A stretch of 64,000 bases of DNA from SBBG01 sp033717875. GTDB lineage: Bacteria; Pseudomonadota; Gammaproteobacteria; Ga0077554; Ga007554. The position numbers and the translations under genes are program-made. Location: the NCBI GenBank assembly GCA_033717875.1, contig JADDKJ010000004.1, positions 1-64,000 on the forward strand. Reading direction: 5' to 3'. Every line of letters starts with the position of its first letter. Position 1 is the first letter of the stretch. Below are positions 53,691 through 62,208 of this stretch, one piece after another. The notes beneath the pieces were generated by a model. The model was not told the origin of the DNA. It made no database searches and worked only from the letters and a program-made list of their open reading frames with translations.

Positions 53691-55172
53691 TTAGAAAGTC
53701 ATGCCTATCCGGGCGGTGATCCGGTTTTCGCGGTACTCGGCGTTCGACGCATTCGAGTCGCGCATCAGATAGCGGTATTCGATGGCCCCGGTCAGATTCG
53801 GTTGCAGATTACGGATTACACTGGCGGTCAAATTCCATATATCATCCTTTCGACCCTGGAACGGCAAATCCAGATGCTGCAACCCGCCTCCTATAACCAA
53901 CTTGGTAGAGGGGGCGAATTGCAGCCCCCAAGTGGCCTGCCCACCCCGGACATCCTGCGTTTCCGGCCTGTTCTGGAACTCACGATGCTCATCAAAAAGG
54001 GTAAGGCTCAGGTCGTTGCGCTTGAGTTTGTATCCGACGGACCCCTGCCACCGCTTGCGTATGAACACGTCGTTGGTTAGGAATGGCACGTTGAATTCGA
54101 ACGGAATCGGAATCCCGGTCTGCGTATCGGTCGTCGGCCTCAAGGTGATCGGATCAATAAAGACCAGGCCGAAACGCTGCTCGAAAAACAACTGGCGCAT
54201 GGTGACCGTATCTTCCAGGTAGCTTGCCTGCCAGGTGCTGTGACGGGTGCGGTGCGTCAGATTCAAGGAATAATTGTTGCCAAAAAAACGTTTCCCGTAA
54301 GAAACGCGCAACGAGGTGCGGGACGTCGGCGCCCATGTGGCGCCGACATTCCAGAAGGGACCGCTGGGTCTTTGGCGGTTGGTTGCGAACGAATAATCAT
54401 TATCCTCATAGCCGCCGTTCCCGAACACGCTGAATTTGCGGCTGATGACATAGCTTAGCTGTCCGGTAACGACCTCGAACTTCGTATCAGGCACACGGGA
54501 ACCATCGTAATGGATCATCGTCTGATTGTAGCTCAGACCCCAGGGTACACGGTTGAAGCGCGGGCCGCTGGACAGACGCGCCGAGTACAGATTTGATTCG
54601 CTGTCGAATCCACTCGTCCCGAAGTCGACCTTGTTATAGCCATAACGCAACTCCGAAACGGCGAAGGAGTCGAAGGCATGAATCAAATACGGACTAATTC
54701 GGTATGTCGTGACATTGGTACGGTTATTGATGAGCGAAAGATTGTCGAAAGAAGTGGCGCCCGTCAATGTGGTCGGCTGTTGACGAATCGATATGCCGCC
54801 ATCGACAAACAGCTTGTCCTCGATCAGGGTCGCGGTAGCATTGCTGTTCAACTGGTGGCGAATGGTGTTACGTTGATCGTTTTTGAGGTAAAACAGATTC
54901 TGCATCGTGTAGTTGAGATTCAACTTCAATCTGCTCCCCGTTCCTGTCAACGTAACACCGGGGTTGATTTGCGTGATGAAGTCGTCCGTTTCCCTGCCAC
55001 GCGGCGCCAGCCCGATATTATCGGAATACGTTTCGATCAGATCCACCCTGGGCGTGATCTTCCACTCGGCCGCCCATATCACACCGGGAACAGCCAGAAG
55101 CGCCATCAGGCAACAACAGAACCAGCCGGAACCGGCCGCCCCCTCTCCACACCGCATCGTCGGAATACGCAT
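53691..55172 (-). CDS. XrtA-associated outer-membrane beta-barrel protein
   Basis: A 493-residue protein with a signal peptide (hydrophobic CLMALLAVPGVIWA, cleavage near residue 35) and about 16 amphipathic strands. The opening EWKITPRVDLIETYSDNIGL and the final ENRITARIGMTF, ending in an aromatic residue, are typical of this exosortase A-specific family. It probably forms the outer-membrane part of the polysaccharide export path. It starts 11 bp after the autokinase stop. Confidence 0.88.
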   Translation of the reverse strand: MRIPTMRCGEGAAGSGWFCCCLMALLAVPGVIWAAEWKITPRVDLIETYSDNIGLAPRGRETDDFITQINPGVTLTGTGSRLKLNLNYTMQNLFYLKNDQRNTIRHQLNSNATATLIEDKLFVDGGISIRQQPTTLTGATSFDNLSLINNRTNVTTYRISPYLIHAFDSFAVSELRYGYNKVDFGTSGFDSESNLYSARLSSGPRFNRVPWGLSYNQTMIHYDGSRVPDTKFEVVTGQLSYVISRKFSVFGNGGYEDNDYSFATNRQRPSGPFWNVGATWAPTSRTSLRVSYGKRFFGNNYSLNLTHRTRHSTWQASYLEDTVTMRQLFFEQRFGLVFIDPITLRPTTDTQTGIPIPFEFNVPFLTNDVFIRKRWQGSVGYKLKRNDLSLTLFDEHREFQNRPETQDVRGGQATWGLQFAPSTKLVIGGGLQHLDLPFQGRKDDIWNLTASVIRNLQPNLTGAIEYRYLMRDSNASNAEYRENRITARIGMTF

Positions 55173-55183
55173 GTGCCGGAGGT

Positions 55184-56185
55184 TTACTGTCCGTAAGTGC
55201 CGTAGTAGGAGCCGTAATAATCGGATCCGAAGGACTGGCGGCTCTTGTTCAGGATGAGATTGATGCTCTTGTTGGCGTCGAGCAGGGATAATGCTTCCTT
55301 GAGAGCATCCTGGGTGGTCTTCTCCGATTCCACGACAACGACGATCTGTCCCACCAGACCAGCGAGCACGCTGGCCTCGGTGGTGGCGAGGAGAGGTGGA
55401 GAATCGAAAATCACAACCCGGTCGGGATAGCGCTGTGACAGTTCCGCCATCAATGTGCGCATATTCTCGCTGGCGAGCAATTCCGTCGAGTGATGATGGC
55501 GCCTGCCCGCGGGCAGCAAGGTCAATTTCGGGATATCGGTCTTGATCATCAACTGCGACAAATCGGGATAATCGCCAAGCAGATAATCCACCAGGCCCGG
55601 GCCGGACTCGATACCTAAATAGCTCGTCACGGACGGCCGCGCCACATCCGCATCTATCAGCAACACGGTATTATCCAGCTCCGTGGCGATACTCATAGCC
55701 AGATTGATGGCGTTGAAGGTCTTGCCCTCGCTGGGAAAGGCGCTGGTAACCATGATCAGATTGCCATCCTTCACCAGAACGGCGCCTTGGCCGAAGGCGT
55801 TTTTCAGCAAGGGGCGTTTGATCATGCGGAATTCCTCGGCGATCTGAGTGCGCGCGGTATCCGATGTAATCATTCCTGCCGCTCTGAGTCGCAACAGGTC
55901 GAGCGTGACTTCACGCGACAATCCGGTGACAGATGACAAGCCGGTTTTCCGCTGATCCGGCTCCGGCACACCGTCATTGCCTGGGATTGACGCTTCCACA
56001 GACGCCGTGGTATCCACCTGCGTCGTCTGCCCCGGCTGGCTGGCCAGCTTGCTGAGGGTCTCAATCGCCTGCTGGATCGTGCTATGCAATTGATCAGCCG
56101 TCTTTTGATCGCGCGCATCGCCGGATTGCGGCGTCGCGGCGACGACGTTGCCCAGTTTTTCTATAGCCTTTTCGATTGTGCTCAT
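55184..56185 (-). CDS. XrtA-associated tyrosine autokinase
   Basis: A 333-residue BY-kinase domain protein. EEFRMIKRPLLKNAF (117-131) is the family hallmark. Walker A is SAFPSEGKT (148-156), Walker A' is VLLIDADVARP (174-184), Walker B is VVIFDSPPLLA. The C-terminus carries a tyrosine cluster (DYYGSYYGTYGQ), the autophosphorylation sites. It partners with the chain-length protein encoded 3 bp upstream; cycling of phosphorylation controls polymer length and export. Confidence 0.92.
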   Translation of the reverse strand: MSTIEKAIEKLGNVVAATPQSGDARDQKTADQLHSTIQQAIETLSKLASQPGQTTQVDTTASVEASIPGNDGVPEPDQRKTGLSSVTGLSREVTLDLLRLRAAGMITSDTARTQIAEEFRMIKRPLLKNAFGQGAVLVKDGNLIMVTSAFPSEGKTFNAINLAMSIATELDNTVLLIDADVARPSVTSYLGIESGPGLVDYLLGDYPDLSQLMIKTDIPKLTLLPAGRRHHHSTELLASENMRTLMAELSQRYPDRVVIFDSPPLLATTEASVLAGLVGQIVVVVESEKTTQDALKEALSLLDANKSINLILNKSRQSFGSDYYGSYYGTYGQ

Positions 56186-56188
56186 GAA

Positions 56189-57754
56189 TCAGCTTCCCAC
56201 CAGGTTTTTGATTCGCCCCAAAACATCGATATCGAGCAACTGCAAGGTCTCGATACCCGCAAAAACCGTCAGCAGGGCGAGCCCGGCCAGCGCGAAAGAA
56301 CCGAGTTCGATACGCCGTTTCTGGGTTTGCGCCGCGGTCCATACCATGGCTACGCTGCCCAGCACAGGGACTCCCGTGATCTCTGAAAGAGTACGGCGAT
56401 CGTCAAATACCGGCCTGAGCTGCGACAGCAGAAATGCAAACACCAGCCCCGCCGCCAAACCGCCAAGCATGACCAGCCCCATGAGCAACGGACGATTCGG
56501 CCCGGAAGGCGTGGTGGGAACAAATGGCGGATCGATCACGCGAAACTTGACCTCGTCGGCGCTCTCTCCGGCCTGCTGGGACATCTTGGCGGCCTCTCTG
56601 CGCGCCAGCAGCGTTTCGTAGTTCTGTTTGTTCACTTCATAGTCACGGTTGAGCTGGGCCATCTCCGTTTCAACCTGGGGGATGACGTCAACCATTCCCT
56701 TTAGCTGGGCGATCCGTCGGGTATGCTCGGCGACGCTCGTTCTCAAGGCTGCCACATTGGCATCGGCCTGACTCAAGGCAATCTTGACTTGCGCATATAC
56801 CGGATTGGTTTCAGCCTGCGGGCCTTTCTTCGCCATGGATTTAAGCTCCTGCGCCTTTTGCTTCTCGAGATCGGCCATGATGCGTTTGATCTCGATCACA
56901 TCCGGGTGACGCTCGGTGTATTGCAGCAAGAGGCTGTCCATCCTGGACTGCAAATCGCGAATGCGTCCATCGATCGCCGACGTGGAAAGCGTCGGCTGCA
57001 CAATGGCGCTCGACTCCGAGTTCAGTTCCTCGTCCTCGAGCTGGCGCTTGATTTCATTGCGGCGGTTTTCCGCCTGACGCAATTCCAGCCGCGCCTGATC
57101 GAGCGCCGCCATTTCAGACTGCATGCTTTCGTAATATCCCTCACCGCGGGAGGGCATGATGCCGACATTCTTGCGCTTGAACTCCTTGAGCCTCTCTTCC
57201 GCCTCGACGAGACGCTGCTCGTATTCCTGGATCTGCTTGTCGATGAATTGCTGCGCGCTGTCCGAATCCTTGCGGCTTTCGCCAAGACTATTCTCAACGA
57301 ATATCGTCAGCAGAGATTGCACCACCCGCTTGGCTAATTGCGGATCGGCATTGACATAGGAAATGGTGTACAGATTTTCCCGCCCCGTGCCTTCCAGCGT
57401 GATCTGTTTGCTCAAGCCTTCGAGCAAGGACTCCATCTGCTCCGGTTGCTGGGCCTTCAGATCCAGGTCCGTCATGCGCGCCACTTTTTCCAGATTGGGG
57501 CGGCTGAGCAGAGTGCGGGTCATGAGGGCGACTTGCTGACCAACGTCGGTCTCGACCGTCAAGCCGCGCAACAAAGGCTTGAGCACCGATTGGGTGTCCA
57601 CATAGACACGCGCCGACGCCTTGTACTGGTCGGGCATTTTGTAGACGATGATCCATCCCGCCGCGCAAACCAGCCACGCCACCAACAACAGGAACCAGCG
57701 ATGGCGCCAGATACCGCGCACATAGACCAATCCTTGGGCGATTATTTCTTGCAT
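56189..57754 (-). CDS. XrtA-associated polysaccharide chain-length protein (Wzz)
   Basis: A 521-residue Wzz-family protein. The first transmembrane helix is WFLLLVAWLVCAAGWIIVY (about 19-37), followed by a long periplasmic coiled coil (about 150-400, with HTRRIAQLKGMVDVIPQVET). The proline-rich PFVPTTPSGPNRPLLMGLVM leads into the second helix, and a third follows near 490. The ATG at 57754 has GAGGTGG six bases upstream; a longer in-frame start would read into the Family A repeat and is rejected. It sets polymer length together with the tyrosine kinase. Confidence 0.92.
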   Translation of the reverse strand: MQEIIAQGLVYVRGIWRHRWFLLLVAWLVCAAGWIIVYKMPDQYKASARVYVDTQSVLKPLLRGLTVETDVGQQVALMTRTLLSRPNLEKVARMTDLDLKAQQPEQMESLLEGLSKQITLEGTGRENLYTISYVNADPQLAKRVVQSLLTIFVENSLGESRKDSDSAQQFIDKQIQEYEQRLVEAEERLKEFKRKNVGIMPSRGEGYYESMQSEMAALDQARLELRQAENRRNEIKRQLEDEELNSESSAIVQPTLSTSAIDGRIRDLQSRMDSLLLQYTERHPDVIEIKRIMADLEKQKAQELKSMAKKGPQAETNPVYAQVKIALSQADANVAALRTSVAEHTRRIAQLKGMVDVIPQVETEMAQLNRDYEVNKQNYETLLARREAAKMSQQAGESADEVKFRVIDPPFVPTTPSGPNRPLLMGLVMLGGLAAGLVFAFLLSQLRPVFDDRRTLSEITGVPVLGSVAMVWTAAQTQKRRIELGSFALAGLALLTVFAGIETLQLLDIDVLGRIKNLVGS

Positions 57755-57782
57755 CAATCCACCTCGGAGCTTACTTAAGGAA

Positions 57783-57929
57783 GCTCTGAATAATTCCATC
57801 CTGGAATTCTCAGAGCACGAAAAGCAAAAATGCGATTTTTGCTTTTCTTCATTTTTCAATCACTTGCCGTGATTGAAAAATGCCGGCACATCCCTGTGCC
57901 GCGGAACCTCTGAATTATTCAGAGGTTCC
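57783..57929. repeat. Family A structured repeat, copy 2 (147 bp)
   Basis: Opposite orientation to copy 1. Stems: e, 57783-57798 with 57802-57816; d, 57820-57831 with 57835-57846; c, 57850-57863 with 57869-57882; b, 57884-57890 with 57895-57901; a, 57903-57914 with 57918-57929. It occupies the leader between the export lipoprotein and chain-length genes, 28 bp upstream of the latter's start, so it is transcribed within the operon. Confidence 0.87.
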
Positions 57930-57939
57930 TTAAGAAAAC

Positions 57940-58086
57940 GTTGAATAATTCCATTCTGGAATTCTTCAACACAAGGAAAGCAAAAAATGTGATTTTCGCT
58001 TTCCTTCGTTTTCGATGGCGAACCGCCATCGAAAACGGCGACACTTCCATGTGCCGCGTGGAAGCGCCAATATATCAGCGCTTCCA
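57940..58086. repeat. Family A structured repeat, copy 3 (147 bp, diverged stems)
   Basis: In tandem with copy 2, ten bases away and in the same orientation. Stems: e, 57940-57953 with 57957-57970; d, 57973-57988 with 57992-58006; c, 58007-58020 with 58024-58037; b, 58037-58043 with 58050-58056; a, 58059-58067 with 58078-58086. Sequence differs strongly from copy 2 but every hairpin is kept through paired changes. It ends 14 bp before the stop of the export lipoprotein gene. Confidence 0.85.
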
Positions 58087-58100
58087 TAACAAATAAGGAG

Positions 58101-58760
58101 CTAGAACCAGGACTCGGGTATGATCAAGATATCCCCAGGCAGCATGTCAACATTGGCGCTGATATCGCCATCCTTGACCAGATCCTCCAGGCGCACCTGA
58201 AACTGTCTCTGCTTTCCATCGACAAAGCGCACGATGCTGGCCTTGTTGCCATCGGCGAAGTCCGTGATGCCGCCCACCGCGATCATCAGATCGAGCATCG
58301 TCATTTTCTGGCGATAAGGAAGCGCCTGAGGCTTGGCGGCCTCGCCCACGACGCGGATCTGCTCGCTGTACGGACCAATAAATCCTCCTACGATGACGGT
58401 GACGATAGGTTCCTTGATATATGTCGCCAGGGATTTTTCGATATCACGGGCCAGTTGGGTGGGCGTCTTGCCGCTGGCGGGCAGGTCTTCCACCAAGGGG
58501 GTAGTGATCTTGCCATCGGGGCGCACCGTCACGGACGTTGAAACCTCGGCATTGCGCCAGACAAAGATGTTGACGTTATCGCCCGGGCCGATGAGGTAGT
58601 TATAGGCGGCGGGGTCGGACGTGGAAGGCAGCGTGCCTTTGGTTGTCGGCAAAGGAGGATATTTCTTGATGGCACAGCCCGCCAGGACCACAGGCAGCAT
58701 AAAGACGCATACCGCCCGGATGAGGGGGCGACCCCGATACCGCGATAATGATATATTCAT
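58101..58760 (-). CDS. XrtA-associated polysaccharide export lipoprotein (Wza-like)
   Basis: A 219-residue lipoprotein. Signal peptide with lipobox LAGC, lipidated C29. A Poly_export domain (YLIGPGDNVNIFVWRNAEVS, then TVRPDGKITTPLVEDLPASG) and one SLBB domain (VVGEAAKPQALPYRQKMTML, DLMIAVGGI) follow. It is shorter than E. coli Wza, as is usual for this exosortase A family. It is the first gene of the cluster, divergent from bioA, with about 290 bp between the starts that must hold the operon promoter. Confidence 0.92.
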   Translation of the reverse strand: MNISLSRYRGRPLIRAVCVFMLPVVLAGCAIKKYPPLPTTKGTLPSTSDPAAYNYLIGPGDNVNIFVWRNAEVSTSVTVRPDGKITTPLVEDLPASGKTPTQLARDIEKSLATYIKEPIVTVIVGGFIGPYSEQIRVVGEAAKPQALPYRQKMTMLDLMIAVGGITDFADGNKASIVRFVDGKQRQFQVRLEDLVKDGDISANVDMLPGDILIIPESWF

Positions 58761-58851
58761 TCGTTATTGATCCCCTGTATCGACACCACTATGGAAACCT
58801 TGGTTGTACTGTTTCAAGCATAGCCTTTCGAGAATTACAGATTTGTTACGT

Positions 58852-58898
58852 GAACCTTTGATTGATTCAGAAGAATTCCAAGATGAAATATTCAGGGC
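58852..58898. repeat. Family A structured repeat, internally deleted remnant
   Basis: gaacctttgattgattcag matches stem a of copy 1, and agaattccaagatgaaatattcagggc directly after it matches stem e; hairpins b, c and d are gone. It lies in the 292-base gap between the divergent export-lipoprotein and bioA genes (58761-59052), where I see no gene. Confidence 0.6.
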
Positions 58899-59052
58899 TT
58901 TCTGCATTTTAGGCGCCCATTGTAGCAAATAACGTATGGTTTTTGGGGTGGCATTTGTAGGATTTTCTCCCTATGTTTTGTCATCTTCGTCTGGCCCATC
59001 GCTTGCGATCGTCCAGCTATTTGTCCACGCAACGATCATAATACTATATTTC

Positions 59053-60402
59053 ATGTTAAATCAATCCATTAGAAATCGTGACCTGGCTGTTCTATGGCAT
59101 CCCTGCACGCAGATGAAGGACCACGCATGGCTGCCGCTGATTCCGATCCGGCGCGGCGAAGGCGTATGGCTGGAAGATTTCGACGGCAAGCGCTATATCG
59201 ACGCCATCAGTTCATGGTGGGTGAATTTGTTCGGCCACGCCAATCCGCGCATCAATGCCGCCTTGCGCGAACAGCTCGATACGCTCGAACATGTCTTGCT
59301 CGCGGGTTTTTCCCATGAGCCGGTGATCCGGCTTTCGGAACGGTTGGTTGCGCTGTCACCGCCCGGTTTGAACCGCTGCTTTTATGCCGACAACGGCTCG
59401 TCCGCCGTGGAAGTGGCGCTGAAGATGAGTTATCACTATTGGCGCAATCAGGGACAGACAAGCAAGACCAAATTCATCACCCTGAGCAACAGTTATCATG
59501 GCGAGACCTTGGGCGCGCTGGCTGTCGGCAATGTTCCGCTTTACAAGGAAACCTACGCGCCGCTGCTGATGGAAACGATCAGCGTCCCCTCCCCCGACTG
59601 TTTTTACCGTGAAAGCGGCGAGTCCTGCGCCGATTACTCGCGTCGCATGTTCGCGCACATGGAACAGGCCCTGGAACAGCATGCCGGCCAGGTGTGCGCG
59701 GTGATCGTGGAGCCGCTGGTACAGTGCGCCGGGTATATGCGCATGTACGATCCGCTGTATCTCGCCCTGCTGCGCGCGGCCTGTGACAGGCACAACGTCC
59801 ATCTCATCGCCGATGAAGTTGCCGTGGGCTTTGGCCGCACCGGCACGCTGTTCGCCTGTGAACAAGCCAATATCACTCCCGACTTCATGTGCCTGTCGAA
59901 AGGGTTGACCGGGGGTTATCTGCCGCTATCCGTGGTGCTGACGACCGACCGCATCTACGAGGCCTTCTACGACGACTATGAGAAGCTGACGGCCTTCCTG
60001 CATTCGCACAGTTACACCGGCAATCCGCTGGCCTGCCGCGCCGCGCTGGCCACGCTGGATATTTTCGAGCAGGACAAGGTGCTGGAAAAGAACCGCGAAT
60101 TGGCCGAATGCATGCGCGCCGCCACCGCGCATTTCGCGGACCATCCCCACGTCGCCGAAGTCCGCCAGCGCGGCATGATTCTCGCCATCGAGATGGTCAA
60201 GGACAAGCCTTCGCGCGAACCCTACCCCTGGCAGGAACGCCGCGGCCTGCGCGTGTATCTGCACGCACTGGAAAAGGGGGCGCTGCTGCGGCCGCTGGGC
60301 AACGTCATTTATTTCATGCCGCCTTATGTCATCACGCCGGAGCAAATCGACTATCTCGCCGAGGTGGCGTGGGAAGGGATACAGAAGGCGACTTGCAAAT
60401 GA
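59053..60402 (+). CDS. bioA: Adenosylmethionine--8-amino-7-oxononanoate transaminase
   Basis: A 449-residue fold-type I PLP aminotransferase of biotin synthesis. Features: LWHPCTQMKDH (14-24), SSWWVNLFGHANPRI (53-67), NGSSAVEVALKMSYHYW (114-130), SYHGETLGALAVG, D254 (IADEVAVGFGRTG) and the PLP lysine K283 (CLSKGLTGGYLPLS). The ATG at 59053 is used; an in-frame start 117 bases upstream would add a hydrophobic stretch not seen in BioA. No other bio gene is in the window. Confidence 0.94.
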   Translation: MLNQSIRNRDLAVLWHPCTQMKDHAWLPLIPIRRGEGVWLEDFDGKRYIDAISSWWVNLFGHANPRINAALREQLDTLEHVLLAGFSHEPVIRLSERLVALSPPGLNRCFYADNGSSAVEVALKMSYHYWRNQGQTSKTKFITLSNSYHGETLGALAVGNVPLYKETYAPLLMETISVPSPDCFYRESGESCADYSRRMFAHMEQALEQHAGQVCAVIVEPLVQCAGYMRMYDPLYLALLRAACDRHNVHLIADEVAVGFGRTGTLFACEQANITPDFMCLSKGLTGGYLPLSVVLTTDRIYEAFYDDYEKLTAFLHSHSYTGNPLACRAALATLDIFEQDKVLEKNRELAECMRAATAHFADHPHVAEVRQRGMILAIEMVKDKPSREPYPWQERRGLRVYLHALEKGALLRPLGNVIYFMPPYVITPEQIDYLAEVAWEGIQKATCK

Positions 60403-60452
60403 GGCATCTCGCACACTTCCCGGTGGGTTCGTCTTTGACGCTCCCAGGCGTT

Positions 60453-60595
60453 AGAACCTGTTCAAGATCTCGATCAAGGGATGCAGTGCAAGGCAAAATC
60501 GAAGGAAAAAGCGGAGCATACATGAAGTATGTGAGCATTTTGAGTTCGATTTTAACGCTGCAATGCGCCCTTTAGCGAGATTTTGAACAGGTTCT
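60453..60595. repeat. Family B structured repeat, copy 2 (143 bp)
   Basis: Outer stem 60453-60472 (agaacctgttcaagatctcg) with 60576-60595, one mismatch in 20. Middle stem 60495-60503 (aaaatcgaa) with 60545-60553. Inner hairpin 60517-60521 (catac) with 60527-60531 (gtatg), then unpaired gagcattttgag. It fills the gap between the convergent bioA and lipoprotein genes, and its last base lies in the latter's stop codon. Confidence 0.87.
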
Positions 60596-61263
60596 TAGCG
60601 CTGAGCGGAACTAGCGTCCTGGCGCTTTTCAGCCGCGATGTCGCCACAGAATTCGGCCAGGGACGCAAGTATGCTCGCAAGGGCTCTGTTTGCCGCGATC
60701 GCGCCGCCGTGAGGGTCGTCGCTGGGCGCCTGCTCGGTGACATCGAACTCCCGGGCGCCGAGGACTTTACCCGCCGCAACATCGATGACCTGTGCGCGCA
60801 GCGTAAAACGCATGCGGCCTGGGGTCGTGGTGAAGTCCTGTTGCAGGCGCATGAGTTCGGTGTCCAGCCTCAAGTCCGCCGCCACGGAACTCGGCAATCC
60901 CACCACGGCACGGAAACGGCCGTTGTGCTCAAGCGCCCTGACCAGGTGCGGCGCGATCATGCGCGCGGGGGCATCCACCCATTGGTTTTTCGAGAAATAG
61001 GCCAATTCCGGCGGCTTGTTCACATAGGCCATGCGGGGGGTATCGAAGCCGGGCATGGCGCGCGGTACGCTGACGGCGATCGTCAACGCGCCAGCCCCTG
61101 AAACGCTTGCCGACGACGGCCCAGGGTCGAGGGCAAACGTGGTGAGCGACGGCGACTTCACCGGTTGCAGCGACGTGCATGCGGCGATCAAGGCGATGCC
61201 CGATGCAAGCAGGATATATCCCGCGAGCCATGAGTGACGCGAAACAAAGCTGGGCCGACGCAT
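60595..61263 (-). CDS. ABC-type transport auxiliary lipoprotein (PqiC-like)
   Basis: A 222-residue lipoprotein with signal peptide and lipobox IAAC (C29). The ABC_trans_aux/DUF330 pattern is present: FALDPG, AISVPRAMPGFDTPRMAYV, FSKNQWVDAPARMIAPHLVRALE and LRLDTELMRLQQDF, ending with an RALASILASLAEF helix. In MCE transport systems of the Pqi/Ymc type this lipoprotein completes the envelope path. The last residues (DASSAQR) and stop abut the Family B repeat, which may have replaced the original 3' end. Confidence 0.88.
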   Translation of the reverse strand: MRRPSFVSRHSWLAGYILLASGIALIAACTSLQPVKSPSLTTFALDPGPSSASVSGAGALTIAVSVPRAMPGFDTPRMAYVNKPPELAYFSKNQWVDAPARMIAPHLVRALEHNGRFRAVVGLPSSVAADLRLDTELMRLQQDFTTTPGRMRFTLRAQVIDVAAGKVLGAREFDVTEQAPSDDPHGGAIAANRALASILASLAEFCGDIAAEKRQDASSAQR

Positions 61264-61281
61264 GATGGTTTCTTTGTCTTC

Positions 61282-62208
61282 TTATTCTCCGGGTCCTGGC
61301 GGCGGAGATTCCCTGCCCCTGACCAGCATCTCCGGGTTGCGTTCCAGCTCGTCTATCACTTGCCGGGTGGACGCGGTCAGAGTCTGCATTTCCATGAGCA
61401 GCCGCTGCAACTCGGGCACTGATTCCCCAACCAGGCGATGCACATCGGCTCCGATGCCCTCCGCACTTTGGCGAGCGCCAACACTTGCATGACCAACCTC
61501 CTCCGCCATCTTTTCCATGGCGGCGGCGCTCCGGCTCAACTGCTCGACCAGATCCTCCAGTCCGGCGCTGGCACGGGCGCTGTTCTCCACGGTACGTCCC
61601 GCGTCGCTCAACATGGCGTTGATGACCTCCCGTCGTGAGGCGAGCTGGCGAGAAAGTATAGCAAGATCGGCGAGCGTCTGTCGCAGAGTGCGCTGATTTT
61701 CCTCGTCCAGGAGGGTATTGAGATTCTCCGACGTGCGGTTGAGATTGGCCAGCAGCGTGCTTACTCCGGTATCCAGGCGCGCCAGCAGTGACTTCCCGCT
61801 GGCAATCACCGGCGGCTCCGCGTTTGCCGGTGGCGCAAGCAACGGCGCCTCGCGGCTTCCCCCCTCGAGTTCCAGATAGGCGATGCCGGTCAAGCCCTGG
61901 AGCCTCAGCATGGCTTTGGTATCTGTCTTGATGGGGGTGCCCCGTTCGATCTGCAGATCGAGCCGCACCTGTTCGGGGTTGGCGGGATCAAGCGATATTT
62001 TCCGCACCAAGCCAACCTCCACACCACGATACTTCACGGGAGCGTTGAGGCTCAGTCCTGAAACGGATTCGGTCATGTAGGTCACGTAGGGATCGTAGAT
62101 CTTGCCGTATTGTTTGCCGGAGGCGAGCCAGAGCACGCCGGCGATCAATGCGGCCGTCAGCGCCAGCACGAATAATCCGACGATGGCGTAGTTTATTTTC
62201 GTTTCCAT
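61282..62208 (-). CDS. MlaD/MCE-domain periplasmic protein
   Basis: A 308-residue protein: one N-terminal transmembrane helix (YAIVGLFVLALTAALIAGVLWL, 7-28), a single MCE domain (about 38-118: VTYMTESVSGLSLNAPVKYRGVEVG), then a long helical region that probably forms a coiled-coil tunnel, and a PPPGPGE tail. MCE proteins form hexamers carrying lipids across the periplasm. The ATG at 62208 lies 16 bp inside the ATPase gene, which fits a coupled operon permease-ATPase-MCE-lipoprotein. Confidence 0.9.
   Translation of the reverse strand: METKINYAIVGLFVLALTAALIAGVLWLASGKQYGKIYDPYVTYMTESVSGLSLNAPVKYRGVEVGLVRKISLDPANPEQVRLDLQIERGTPIKTDTKAMLRLQGLTGIAYLELEGGSREAPLLAPPANAEPPVIASGKSLLARLDTGVSTLLANLNRTSENLNTLLDEENQRTLRQTLADLAILSRQLASRREVINAMLSDAGRTVENSARASAGLEDLVEQLSRSAAAMEKMAEEVGHASVGARQSAEGIGADVHRLVGESVPELQRLLMEMQTLTASTRQVIDELERNPEMLVRGRESPPPGPGE

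Noticed and set aside
57755..57859. 35-residue N-terminal extension of the chain-length protein
   Set aside because: It is read from the Family A repeat; the ATG at 57754 has a good ribosome-binding site and matches the Wzz N-terminus.
58936..59052. N-terminal hydrophobic extension of bioA
   Set aside because: The extra 39 codons encode a low-GC hydrophobic stretch absent from BioA proteins and overlap the regulatory gap; ATG 59053 fits the family.
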